NCBI RefSeq assembly: GCF_900258035.1
Contig: NZ_OGTP01000008.1
Location: 1 to 64,000, forward strand
Source: Caballeronia novacaledonica
GTDB taxonomy: Bacteria; Pseudomonadota; Gammaproteobacteria; Burkholderiales; Burkholderiaceae
Direction: 5' to 3'
Length of the DNA: 64,000 nucleotides
Shown here piece after piece: positions 17,886 through 25,740 of the stretch (position 1 is its first letter; each line of letters starts with the position of its first letter). The notes below the pieces were generated by a model that did not search any database, was not told where the DNA came from, and saw only the letters and a program-made list of their open reading frames with translations. The translations under genes were made by a program, and so were the position numbers.

Positions 17886-18674
17886 ATGGATCTCAAGATC
17901 GCCGACAGGCTCGCGCTGGTTTCCGGATCGACGAAAGGCATCGGTCATGCCATTGCCGTGGCGCTGGCGCGTGAAGGCGCGCGCGTGATCGTCAACGGCC
18001 GTTCGCAGGCGTCCGTCGATGCGGCGCTCGCCAAGCTGCGCGAACTCGTGCCGAACGCGCAGGCCGAAGGCTTCGCCGGCGACGTCTCGGACGCCGCGCA
18101 GGTCGACGGACTCGTGAAGCGCTTTCCGCACGTCGATATTCTCGTCAATAACATGGGCATCTTCGATCCGAAGCCGTTCGAGGAGATTCCCGACGAGGAA
18201 TGGCTGCGCTTCTTCAACGCCAATGTGATGTCGGGCGTGCGGCTGTCGCGCGCGTATCTGCCGAAGATGAAGGAGAAGAACTGGGGCCGCGTCGTGTTCA
18301 TCAGCAGCGAAAGCGGCATCCAGATTCCCGTCGAGATGATTCATTACGGCATGACGAAATCGGCGCAGATCTCGCTCGCGCGCGGCCTCGCGGAAACCTG
18401 CGAGGGCACGGGCGTCACGGTCAATTCGGTGCTGCCGGGGCCGACGAGTTCCGAAGGCGTCACCGATTTCGTCGAAAAACTGTCAGGCGGCAAGAGCTTT
18501 CACGAATTCGAGACGCAGTTCTTCGAAGAAGCGCGGCCGACGTCGATTCTCAAGCGGTTCATCACGCCCGAGGAAATCGCGAACATGGTGGCGTATGTGT
18601 GCTCGGATCTGTCGTCGGCGACGAACGGTGCGGCGTTGCGCGCGGACGGCGGCGTGATTCGCGCGGCGTTCTGA
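17886..18674 (+). CDS. Short-chain dehydrogenase/reductase
   Basis: The 262-residue Rossmann-fold oxidoreductase starts at MDLKIADRL, with AAGGAG six bases upstream. The cofactor motif reads GSTKGIGHAIA (TGxxxGIG-type, about 14-24), then NNMG, the catalytic Ser in VFISSES, and YGMTK carrying the catalytic Tyr and Lys. NRS in the VNGRSQ position suggests NADP(H). The ending LRADGGVIR is the usual SDR C-terminus. Substrate cannot be told. It stands alone, ending 2 bp before the convergent repair operon. Confidence 0.9.
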   Translation: MDLKIADRLALVSGSTKGIGHAIAVALAREGARVIVNGRSQASVDAALAKLRELVPNAQAEGFAGDVSDAAQVDGLVKRFPHVDILVNNMGIFDPKPFEEIPDEEWLRFFNANVMSGVRLSRAYLPKMKEKNWGRVVFISSESGIQIPVEMIHYGMTKSAQISLARGLAETCEGTGVTVNSVLPGPTSSEGVTDFVEKLSGGKSFHEFETQFFEEARPTSILKRFITPEEIANMVAYVCSDLSSATNGAALRADGGVIRAAF

Positions 18675-18676
18675 TC

Positions 18677-20092
18677 TCATGAGCCGATGAGTTCGCGCGC
18701 CCTTTCGAGCGCCTCGACGATGGCCGCGACGGTTCGCTCGCGCGCGGCTTCGTCGTTCTGCCGCAGCGCATACGACGGGTGATACGTCGCGACGACCAGC
18801 TTGTCCCGATACGGTACGACGCGCCCGATATGCGCCGCCAGCGTCGCGCGTCGTCCGAACAGCGCCGCCAGCGCCGTGGCGCCGAGCGTCACGATCACGC
18901 GCGCGCCGACGTCGTGCAATTCCTGTTCGAGCCAGTACGAGCACGCTTGCACTTCCTGCTGCGCGGGCGTCTTGTGCAGACGCCGCTTGCCGCGCGGCTC
19001 CCACTTGAAATGTTTCACCGCGTTGGTCAGATAGACCTGCTCGCGCGGCATGCCGGCGCGCTGCATCGCGTCGTGAAGCAGTTGTCCCGCCGGGCCGACG
19101 AACGGCTCGCCCTTCAAATCCTCCTGATCGCCGGGCTGTTCGCCGAGCAGCATGATGCGCGCGCCGGACGGACCCGCGCCGGGCACCGCCTGCGTCGCGT
19201 TGCGCCACAGATCGCAGCGGCGGCAATTGTCGAGCGACGTGGGCGCATCGCGTTCGGGCTGCGCGTCCTGCGCTTCTACCTGCACCGGCTTGCCGACGAG
19301 CGCGCCCACGCTTTGCGCCTGCGCGACGCGCCGTGCGCCGCCGCGCGCGTCGCTCACGAGCTGCGGAATCAGCGCGCCTTCCGGCAGCCCTTTCCAGAAA
19401 CGCACCGGCATATGCTGTTCGAGCGCGGATTCGTTCAGGCGCGCGGGGTTGAAAATGCTGCGGTAGTAGGTCATCCAGAGCGCTTCGGCGGCGTCGGGCG
19501 TATCGACCGCATGATCCGATGCCAGCGCGCGGCGGCGTTCCAGTTGCAGGCGCTCGCCGTCGAACATCGCGGCTGCGTCGGGCGTCGCGATGAGCCACGT
19601 CGAGCGTCCCATGCGCGCCGCGAAATGCTCCGCGGCCCAGGCGAGCACGTCGTGGCCCGGCTCGTACCAGGCCACGTATTCGGGCGCGCCGAGCGATGCC
19701 TCGCGCTGGCGGAACCGCACGTAGGCAATCATGTCGTGCTGTGCCCGGCGCACCGCCTTGGCCATCTTGTAGAGGCGCGCGCCGTCTTCATCGGCGGGCG
19801 ATGCAACCGAACGGTCACCCTGCGCCCAACGCCAGAGCACGCGATAGAGAAAGCTCCAGCGGCGCGGATCGCGGAAATGCGCGGCGTCCTTCAGAAGCGA
19901 TGCAAGTTCTCGCGAGACGCGGATGTGCGGCGCGTCCGCCGCGCCGGCCGGCGATGCCGCTTCGCCGAACAACGCCGGCTCCGCTTGCGCCGTGCGCCAG
20001 TCGATCGATTCGGGCGTGAGTTGTTGCGCGAGGGCATCGAGCGCGGCGGCGCGCCAGGCGTCGAAATCGTCGTCGATGATGATGACGCGCAT
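18677..20092 (-). CDS. DUF4130-UdgX fusion: uracil-DNA-binding/cross-linking repair protein
   Basis: The 471-residue protein joins two parts. Residues about 1-250 match DUF4130 (TIGR03915-like DNA metabolism protein, e.g. FLYRVLWRW, EYVAWYEPGHDVL). Residues about 280-471 are a UdgX-type uracil-DNA glycosylase-fold domain with GEQPGDQED (317-325), FVGPAGQLL and KRRLHKTP (369-376), plus the family HPS at 438-440. In mycobacterial UdgX the His of KRRIHK makes a covalent bond to the abasic site after uracil removal; the equivalent here is H373. Cys290, Cys293 and Cys384 probably ligate an iron-sulfur cluster. The start ATG shares one base with the upstream stop (TGATG). It is co-transcribed with the radical SAM gene under a LexA box. 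Confidence 0.9.
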   Translation of the reverse strand: MRVIIIDDDFDAWRAAALDALAQQLTPESIDWRTAQAEPALFGEAASPAGAADAPHIRVSRELASLLKDAAHFRDPRRWSFLYRVLWRWAQGDRSVASPADEDGARLYKMAKAVRRAQHDMIAYVRFRQREASLGAPEYVAWYEPGHDVLAWAAEHFAARMGRSTWLIATPDAAAMFDGERLQLERRRALASDHAVDTPDAAEALWMTYYRSIFNPARLNESALEQHMPVRFWKGLPEGALIPQLVSDARGGARRVAQAQSVGALVGKPVQVEAQDAQPERDAPTSLDNCRRCDLWRNATQAVPGAGPSGARIMLLGEQPGDQEDLKGEPFVGPAGQLLHDAMQRAGMPREQVYLTNAVKHFKWEPRGKRRLHKTPAQQEVQACSYWLEQELHDVGARVIVTLGATALAALFGRRATLAAHIGRVVPYRDKLVVATYHPSYALRQNDEAARERTVAAIVEALERARELIGS

Positions 20093-21303
20093 CAGATCAG
20101 CGAAAGCTGCACAGGCCCGGTGGCGAGCGCGCGCCGAAGATTTTCCGACGGCGTTTCGCCCAGCGGCGGCCGGTAATCCGCCGTGACCACGAACGGCTTC
20201 ACCTTGTCCATGCCGCAGCGCAACTGCACGAGATCCTGATAGCGCACGCGCCGCGCGCGCCGCAGTTCGACGATGCGCTTCGCGTTGCGCATTCCGATGC
20301 CCGGCACACGCGCGATCACGCGCGCGGGCGCGGCGTTCAGATCGACGGGAAAGCGGTCGCGATGCGCGAGCGCCCACGCGAGCTTCGGATCGACATCGAG
20401 CGGCAGATTGCCGGCATCGCCGAGCAGTTCGGCGGCGGCGAATCCGTAGCCTCGCATCAGAAAATCCGCCTGATACAGCCGATGCTCGCGCAACAGCGGC
20501 GGCGCTTTCGACGGCACGCCCGACGGGCTGTCGGGAATCGGACTGAACGCCGAGTAATACACGCGCTTCAACTGATACGAGCCGTACAGCGTTTCGGCGG
20601 TGCCGAGGATCGTGCGATCGTCGGTTTCGTCGGCGCCGACGATCATTTGCGTGCTCTGCCCGGCCGGCGCGAAACGCGGCGCGCGCGGCTCCGCTTCCGA
20701 CTCCTCGCGCGCGACGCGGATATTGCCCATCGCCAGCTTGATCGTGCGGCCGCTTTTTTCGGGCGCGAGACGTTCGAGACTGATTTCCGTCGGCAACTCG
20801 ATGTTCACGCTCAGGCGGTCGGCGTAGCGTCCCGCTTGCGCGATGAGTTCCGGGTCGGCGTCGGGAATCGTCTTCAGATGGATATAACCGCGAAAATGGT
20901 GCTTCTCGCGCAGCGTCCTCGCGACGAGAACGAGCTGCTCCATCGTGTAGTTCGACGAGCGAATCACGCCGGAGCTGAGAAAAAGCCCGTCGATGTAATT
21001 GCGGCGATAAAAATCCAGCGTCAGTCCGACGACTTCTTCCGGCGTGAAGCGCGCGCGCGGCACGTTGCTCGAACGCCGGTTGATGCAGTAGCGGCAGTCG
21101 TAGAGACAAAAGTTCGTCAACAGGATCTTGAGCAGCGAGACGCAGCGGCCGTCCGGCGTGAAGCTGTGACAGATGCCTGAGCCGGTGCTGGCGCCGAGGC
21201 CGTCGATGCCGCGCGACTCGCGTTTCGGCGCGCCGCCGCTCGCGCATGACGCGTCGTATTTGGCGGCGTCGGCGAGGATTTCGAGCTTTTCGGAGAGATC
21301 CAT
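20092..21303 (-). CDS. Putative DNA modification/repair radical SAM protein
   Basis: The 403-residue protein has the radical SAM cluster motif C66-x3-C70-x2-C73 (NFCLYDCRYCINR) and a C-terminal helix-hairpin-helix DNA-binding segment (RVIARVPGIGMRNAKRIVELRR, about 317-340), the layout of the TIGR03916 family. The chemistry is unknown. The start was set at 21303 (MDLSEKLEIL) because any longer version would read through the LexA box at 21315-21334. The leader would be very short, so weakly initiated or near-leaderless translation is possible. Family members usually sit beside DUF4130/UdgX genes, as here. Confidence 0.9.
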   Translation of the reverse strand: MDLSEKLEILADAAKYDASCASGGAPKRESRGIDGLGASTGSGICHSFTPDGRCVSLLKILLTNFCLYDCRYCINRRSSNVPRARFTPEEVVGLTLDFYRRNYIDGLFLSSGVIRSSNYTMEQLVLVARTLREKHHFRGYIHLKTIPDADPELIAQAGRYADRLSVNIELPTEISLERLAPEKSGRTIKLAMGNIRVAREESEAEPRAPRFAPAGQSTQMIVGADETDDRTILGTAETLYGSYQLKRVYYSAFSPIPDSPSGVPSKAPPLLREHRLYQADFLMRGYGFAAAELLGDAGNLPLDVDPKLAWALAHRDRFPVDLNAAPARVIARVPGIGMRNAKRIVELRRARRVRYQDLVQLRCGMDKVKPFVVTADYRPPLGETPSENLRRALATGPVQLSLI

Positions 21304-21314
21304 CTTGAGTATGA

Positions 21315-21334
21315 TACTGTATGTATATACAGTA
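21315..21334 (-). promoter_or_regulatory. LexA (SOS) box of the radical SAM/UdgX operon
   Basis: TACTGTATGTATATACAGTA has the CTGT-N8-ACAG core and differs by one base from the classical TACTGTATATATATACAGTA. It lies 11 bp upstream of the radical SAM start codon and would cover the promoter. This is strong evidence for LexA repression and DNA-damage induction. Confidence 0.9.
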
Positions 21335-21419
21335 CTGCAGGTGAGGTGGGGAGTCAAACGCAAATGCGTTTGCGCACGCTTCGCGCCTGCCCGCGAGACA
21401 TCAATCCCGGAGCCTTTTT

Positions 21420-21641
21420 ATGCGATTCGACTACAAGACGTTTCACATCGATTGCACCGCGCGTCACGACCCGGACGGAAGCTACTACGCCCGCGCGAAG
21501 ATCACGCATTCGCCGGACGAACACACGGCGCATGTGGAAGTTTTCGAATCCGGCGAACTCGACGCATTCACGAGCGAATCGGACGCCGTTCATTGCGCGC
21601 GCGCCTGGGCCATCGAATGGTGTGACGAGGCGTTGGCGTAG
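21420..21641 (+). CDS. Small conserved-looking hypothetical protein, 73 aa
   Basis: The 73-residue protein (MRFDYKTFHIDC...) is not recognised. It has no signal peptide or membrane segment, is acidic, and reads like a compact alpha/beta domain (ARHDPDGSYYARAKITH, then HVEVFESGELDAF, then an amphipathic helix). It is divergent from the SOS operon, and its start lies 86 bp from the LexA box. Codon use looks like that of real neighbours. Small soluble proteins of this style recur in Burkholderiales, but no function can be assigned. Confidence 0.65.
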   Translation: MRFDYKTFHIDCTARHDPDGSYYARAKITHSPDEHTAHVEVFESGELDAFTSESDAVHCARAWAIEWCDEALA

Positions 21642-21756
21642 TCATCGCGCTGCCGCGTACTCCCGAGCGGCACGGCGATTGCGCAAGTCTAGCGGCGAGG
21701 CCGCGGCATTGTGCGAGCCCGCGGGCATCGAAACCATCGATCAACGGGAGGACATC

Positions 21757-22044
21757 ATGAAAAACGCGAAGAGAAGTCTGCTTGTTTCGGCCATGATTCT
21801 GGGTCTGTCGGGCGCAGCGTTCGCGCAAGGCGGCGGCGCGGGCGGCGGAACGGCAGGAGGCAACGGCGCGGGACAAGGCGGCACCGGTATGGGCACGCCG
21901 AATAGCAATGGCGTGACAGGCTCGACCTCGGGCGCTTCGGGCGCAAACACCATGGGCTCGTCGAGCAGCAGCAAGATGCACAAGAACAAGAAGAGCAGTT
22001 CGAACTCGGGTACGTCGAGCGGCGGCGCCGCGAAGTCGTACTAA
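21757..22044 (+). CDS. Small secreted Gly/Ser-rich protein, 95 aa
   Basis: The product starts MKNAKRSLLVSAMILGLSGAAFAQ, a clear signal peptide with cleavage after about residue 23, and has GGGAG 8 bases upstream. The mature part is Gly-rich, then Ser/Thr-rich, with a basic patch KMHKNKKSSS near the C-terminus. It has low complexity, no cysteines and no recognisable domain. Proteins like this are common, poorly understood periplasmic proteins in this family. It is not obviously linked to its neighbours. Confidence 0.7.
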   Translation: MKNAKRSLLVSAMILGLSGAAFAQGGGAGGGTAGGNGAGQGGTGMGTPNSNGVTGSTSGASGANTMGSSSSSKMHKNKKSSSNSGTSSGGAAKSY

Positions 22045-22102
22045 GTTTGGTGTCATCGCGCGTTCGGGCGTTTCAAGAGTTCGAACGCGCCCCCACCAAC
22101 GC

Positions 22103-22121
22103 ATCCCTACGAAGTAGGGAT
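22103..22121 (+). terminator. Hairpin after the Gly/Ser-rich gene
   Basis: ATCCCTAC (22103-22110) and GTAGGGAT (22114-22121) pair perfectly across a 3-base GAA loop, followed by TTCTC. A second small hairpin TCACC-GTAA-GGTGA lies at 22138-22151. The first may terminate the upstream gene or act as an operator; a T-run is weak. Confidence 0.4.
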
Positions 22122-22258
22122 TTCTCACACTCCCGCTTCACCGTAAGGTGATCGTTGAGCGCTATTCACTGCGCTCGATTCCCATCCATCGAAAAGCTGC
22201 AAGGAGTCCGAGAATTGTGTTCCCGGCTGCTTGTGCATTCGTTTCAAGGAGCTGGAGC

Positions 22259-22570
22259 ATGAAGTCGAAAGTCAGTCCAAAACGCTTCGCCATGGTCGCC
22301 GCGTGCGCGCTCGTCGCCAACGTTGCCACTCTCGGCGCGGCGCACGCTCAAGGCATGCCCGCCGACGCGCAGCAACTCGTTCAGACGATGCGCCCGATGT
22401 TCATGTCGCAAGCCACGCCCGAACAGAAGCAGACCGCCGCAACGCCCGCCGCCCAAACAGACGATGCCGCATACGGCGGCATGGCCGCCGGCGTGAGCGC
22501 ATCCGCGAGCGGCCGCGCTCAGAGCGGCTGCCGCGCCATGCCCCGCTGCGACGTCTTCTTCGGTCAATAA
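22259..22570 (+). CDS. Small exported hypothetical protein, 103 aa
   Basis: The product starts MKSKVSPKRFAMVAACALVANVATLGAAHAQ, a typical signal peptide, with AAGGAG about 8 bases upstream. The mature part is about 72 residues, rich in Ala, Gln and Met, and ends with two cysteines (GCRAMPRCDVFFGQ) that could form a disulfide. No domain is recognised. It converges with the aldose epimerase gene 12 bp away. Confidence 0.6.
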   Translation: MKSKVSPKRFAMVAACALVANVATLGAAHAQGMPADAQQLVQTMRPMFMSQATPEQKQTAATPAAQTDDAAYGGMAAGVSASASGRAQSGCRAMPRCDVFFGQ

Positions 22571-22582
22571 GCCGACACAGTC

Positions 22583-23515
22583 CTACCCGAAGCGAGTCGT
22601 CCACGTGAACGACGCGGTGACCGATTCGCCCGGTTCCAACACCGCGCCGCCCTTCAGCGCGTGATCGGTATCGAGATTGACCCAGTCCGCCACGTTGCTC
22701 ACCGGCTCCACGCAGAGCAAATCGGGATGCGACGCGGGCGCGTACACCACCATGTGATCGAACGGCGCTTCTGCGGCGAGCGTGATCGCGCGCGCTTCGT
22801 CGGGCCAGGCGATCGTCGCCGTGCGCGACCAGCCGGCGAAGTTGTTGTCGAGATCGAAGGCATCGGCGGACATGCCTTCTTGCGACGCCATCGCATCGAC
22901 GCACGGATGCGGTCCCGCATGCGTCGGCAGCAGATCGGGCGTGCTATGCCACATCGCCGCGACGCGCGCGTGGACGCGTGTGTTTCGCGTGCGCGGATAG
23001 TATGGATGATGTCCCATGCCGAAGGGCATCGGCCGATCGGACAGGTTGCGCGCGGAGATCGCGACCGTTAGCGTGTGTGCATCGAGCGCGAAATCCTGCG
23101 TCGCTTCGTACGCGAACGGCCAGTGATGCGCCGCCGCGCGCGAAGGTTCGTGCAAAAAATGCAAACGCGCGCGCGACGCCGACACGTCGCCCACTCGCCA
23201 CGGCAAGCGCCATGCGTTTCCATGAAGCGCATGGGCGAAGGCATTGCCGTCGCCGGACAGATCGACGAGCGCACCGTCGAATTCGAAGCGCGCATCCCGG
23301 ATACGGTTGCAGTACGGCAGCAGCGGAAAGCTCGCCATGCCGAGCGGGTCGCGCGCGGCGAGCGCGGACGGCGTCGCGGCACGCAGCCAGTCGAAGGAAC
23401 GGCCATCGCGTATTTCGTCGAAGGCCGCGATCGCGCCGCCCACGTGCGGCGCGAGCAGCACGCGCCGGGCGCCGTGACGCAACTCGACGAGCGTATCGGA
23501 AGGCGCGGCGCTCAA
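22583..23515 (-). CDS. Aldose 1-epimerase family protein (first of two)
   Basis: The 310-residue mutarotase-fold protein converts alpha and beta anomers of an aldose. Family elements are PLLPYCNRIRDARFEFDG, HALHGNAWR (catalytic-type His), FGMGHHPYYPR and CVEPVSNVADWVN. The likely start is TTG at 23515, overlapping the dioxygenase stop as TTGA, which suggests translational coupling; no ATG or GTG fits between the coupling point and the first conserved residues. It probably conditions the sugar handled by the ABC importer of this locus. It is only distantly similar to the second epimerase at 41305. Confidence 0.82.
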   Translation of the reverse strand: MSAAPSDTLVELRHGARRVLLAPHVGGAIAAFDEIRDGRSFDWLRAATPSALAARDPLGMASFPLLPYCNRIRDARFEFDGALVDLSGDGNAFAHALHGNAWRLPWRVGDVSASRARLHFLHEPSRAAAHHWPFAYEATQDFALDAHTLTVAISARNLSDRPMPFGMGHHPYYPRTRNTRVHARVAAMWHSTPDLLPTHAGPHPCVDAMASQEGMSADAFDLDNNFAGWSRTATIAWPDEARAITLAAEAPFDHMVVYAPASHPDLLCVEPVSNVADWVNLDTDHALKGGAVLEPGESVTASFTWTTRFG

Positions 23516-24312
23516 TATGCGAACTGCCGGTAGCTTTCGTCGAAGGTGCGCGCCGTTTTCTCGACGAGCGGATTGAAGCGCAGCAGACGCCGCGCGCGCG
23601 CGGGCAGGTCGGCGAACACGTCCCGCGGCACGTCGATATGCACCTCGGGACGGAAATACCACGCGCGGCTATAACCGATCACGACCATCGGGCGCGGCTC
23701 GCCGCTCAGATTCGGCGTACCGCGATGCAGCCCGCGCACATCGCGGATCATCACGTCGCCGACTTTCATCGGCACTTGCTCGGCGGCGAATCGCCCGGCC
23801 TCAAGACCCGCGAGCGCTTCGTCCCGCGACATGCGATGCGTGCCGCGCGTTGTTTCGAGCGGACCGTTGCGCTCATCGACATCGACGAGCGGGAAATTCA
23901 CCGCAAGCTGGAATGAAGGCGTTTCGGGCGCGTCGTCGAAAAGCGGCGGCGTATCGCGATGCCAGTCCTGGTAACCGGAGCCGGCCACGGGCGTATCGGT
24001 GGCGAGCTGACACATCACCGGATCGCACCCGGCCACGCGCTCGACAATGCCGACGATGTCTTCATCGCAAAAGATCGACGGATCGGCGAATTCGCCTTCG
24101 AACGGCAGCGTGACGTAATAGCGGCCCGCTCCGCGATTGCCGCTCGCCGATGCGTCGCGCGCGGCATCGACATGCGGTTGCAGAAGCGGCGCGAATGCAT
24201 CGCGCCACGCTTCGAGCACGGCACGCGGGAAATGGTCGCGCAGCAGCACGAAGCCGTCCCGTTCGAACGCTTCGGCGAACGCGTTTCGCGTGCTCTCGTC
24301 GTATTTGCCCAT
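23512..24312 (-). CDS. Phytanoyl-CoA dioxygenase (PhyH) family Fe(II)/2-oxoglutarate oxygenase
   Basis: The 266-residue protein starts at MGKYDESTRN, with GAGGAG about 7 bases upstream. It has the double-stranded beta-helix metal site: HxD in QDWHRDTPP, the distal His in RGLHRGTPN, and the Arg of GEPRPMVVIGYSR that would bind 2-oxoglutarate. The substrate is unknown. It is divergent from the LacI-type regulator and coupled to the epimerase, so it probably belongs to the same carbohydrate regulon, a less usual context for PhyH proteins. Confidence 0.85.
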   Translation of the reverse strand: MGKYDESTRNAFAEAFERDGFVLLRDHFPRAVLEAWRDAFAPLLQPHVDAARDASASGNRGAGRYYVTLPFEGEFADPSIFCDEDIVGIVERVAGCDPVMCQLATDTPVAGSGYQDWHRDTPPLFDDAPETPSFQLAVNFPLVDVDERNGPLETTRGTHRMSRDEALAGLEAGRFAAEQVPMKVGDVMIRDVRGLHRGTPNLSGEPRPMVVIGYSRAWYFRPEVHIDVPRDVFADLPARARRLLRFNPLVEKTARTFDESYRQFAY

Positions 24313-24367
24313 GCGCGATCTCCTCGTTGCGAGTGCGAGAGCAGAATCGCACGCGTGTAATCCGTTC

Positions 24368-24388
24368 GTCAATATTATTAGTAATAAC
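24368..24388. promoter_or_regulatory. AT-rich candidate operator 1 (phyH-like/lacI-like intergenic region)
   Basis: GTCAATATTATTAGTAATAAC lies 56 bp upstream of the dioxygenase start. It shares the TAATAATATT core with the palindrome at 25592-25606. Confidence 0.45.
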
Positions 24389-24445
24389 CGGTGAAAACCC
24401 TGATCAGAAATGCCCAATAAACCCGTGCTTTCCGCGTCATTCATC

Positions 24446-24457
24446 ACTAATATTAAC
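24446..24457. promoter_or_regulatory. AT-rich candidate operator 2
   Basis: ACTAATATTAAC contains the 8 bp palindrome TAATATTA, 67 bp upstream of the LacI-type start. The shared core suggests autoregulation. Confidence 0.4.
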
Positions 24458-24523
24458 GGCAAGTTACTCCGGCCCACGCCACTTGATCCGCGGAAGAAAC
24501 ATACGCCGCATGCGCTACACACA

Positions 24524-25612
24524 ATGAAGAAATCGACGCAACGCCGCCCGACGATGACCGACATCGCGAAACTCACCGGAGTCTCGCAATCGACGGTCTC
24601 GCTCGTGCTGAACAACGCGAGCGGCGCGAAGTTTTCCGACACCACGCGCGACAAGGTGCTGCGAGCCGCGCAGGAACTCGGCTATCGCATGACGCAGCGC
24701 GAGCCGGTCGCCGCACTGGAGAGTCAGGGCGAGCGCAATCTGATCGTCTATCTCGCCGACGAAATATCGACGAGCCCGCACCCGGTCGTCAGCATCGACG
24801 GCGCGCGCGATGCCGCGTTCGCCAACGGCCGCATGCTCGCGGTCTATTCGACGCACGGCAACGCGGAAATCGAGGCGCGCGTGCTCGACGCGACGCTTGG
24901 CAATCCGAACGTGCTCGGTGTGATCTACGCGACCGTCTACACGCGCCGCGTGACGTTGGCCGCCGTGCTCGCCAAAGTTCCGACCGTGCTGCTCAACTGC
25001 TATACGAGCGATGCGAGCGTGTCGTCGGTCGTGCCCGCGGAAGTCGCGGGCGGTCACACCGCGACGGATCATCTGCTGGCCGCGGGCCATAAGCGCGTCG
25101 GTTATATCAACGGCGAGCCGTGGCAGGACGCGGCGCGCGATCGGCTCAAGGGTTATAGAACCGCGCTCGCGACGGCCGATCTCCCCTTCGCGCCGGAACT
25201 CGTGCGCGAAGGCGACTGGAGCCCGGACACCGGCTTCGAACAAACGCTCTCGCTGATGCGCGAGCCGAATCCGCCGACCGCGATCTTCTGCGCGAACGAC
25301 CTGATGGCGCTCGGCGCGATCGAGGCGCTGAAGCAGCTCGGCCTGCGCGTGCCCGACGATGTCTCCGTACTCGGCTATGACGATCAGGAGATCGCGCGGC
25401 ATACGCATCCGCCGCTTTCGACGGTCGTGTTGCCGAACTACGAGCTTGGTCGATGGGCGGTCGAAACGCTGCTGCAGGAAGAGGAAAACCGCGCGGCAGG
25501 GGCACCAGTAAGACGCCGTACCGTGAAACTCGACGGACCGCTGATCGAGCGCGGCTCGGTCAGGGAAATCACCGAAGTCAGACAGCTCGCAGCTAATAAT
25601 ATTAGCGATTGA
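24524..25612 (+). CDS. LacI-family transcriptional regulator of the sugar locus
   Basis: The 362-residue regulator starts at MKKSTQRRPTMTDIAKLTGV. The LacI helix-turn-helix (MTDIAKLTGVSQSTVSLVLNN, about 11-31) is followed by a periplasmic-binding-protein-like sensor (LIVYLADEISTSPHP..., GHKRVGYINGEPW..., PTAIFCANDLMALGAIEAL..., VLGYDDQEIARHTHPPLSTV). A longer frame to 24410 would read through a candidate operator. It lies between the dioxygenase/epimerase pair and the ABC importer and probably represses both until an inducing sugar binds. Confidence 0.92.
   Translation: MKKSTQRRPTMTDIAKLTGVSQSTVSLVLNNASGAKFSDTTRDKVLRAAQELGYRMTQREPVAALESQGERNLIVYLADEISTSPHPVVSIDGARDAAFANGRMLAVYSTHGNAEIEARVLDATLGNPNVLGVIYATVYTRRVTLAAVLAKVPTVLLNCYTSDASVSSVVPAEVAGGHTATDHLLAAGHKRVGYINGEPWQDAARDRLKGYRTALATADLPFAPELVREGDWSPDTGFEQTLSLMREPNPPTAIFCANDLMALGAIEALKQLGLRVPDDVSVLGYDDQEIARHTHPPLSTVVLPNYELGRWAVETLLQEEENRAAGAPVRRRTVKLDGPLIERGSVREITEVRQLAANNISD
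25592..25606. promoter_or_regulatory. Perfect palindromic candidate operator upstream of the ABC operon
   Basis: GCTAATAATATTAGC has 7 bp arms around a central A and lies in the last codons of the regulator gene, about 135 bp before the binding-protein start. LacI-family operators are palindromes of this kind, usually with a central CG; this one lacks it. Confidence 0.5.
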
Positions 25613-25740
25613 ACGTTAATAAAACGCGATGAAACAATCGCCAAAGTCGCAATACGCATGACCCCTCTCGCAGAGGAAGACCGGGCAACACAAGCATCGG
25701 CACTACTAGAAAAAAGGTAAACCATCCTATGGAGGAAGAC

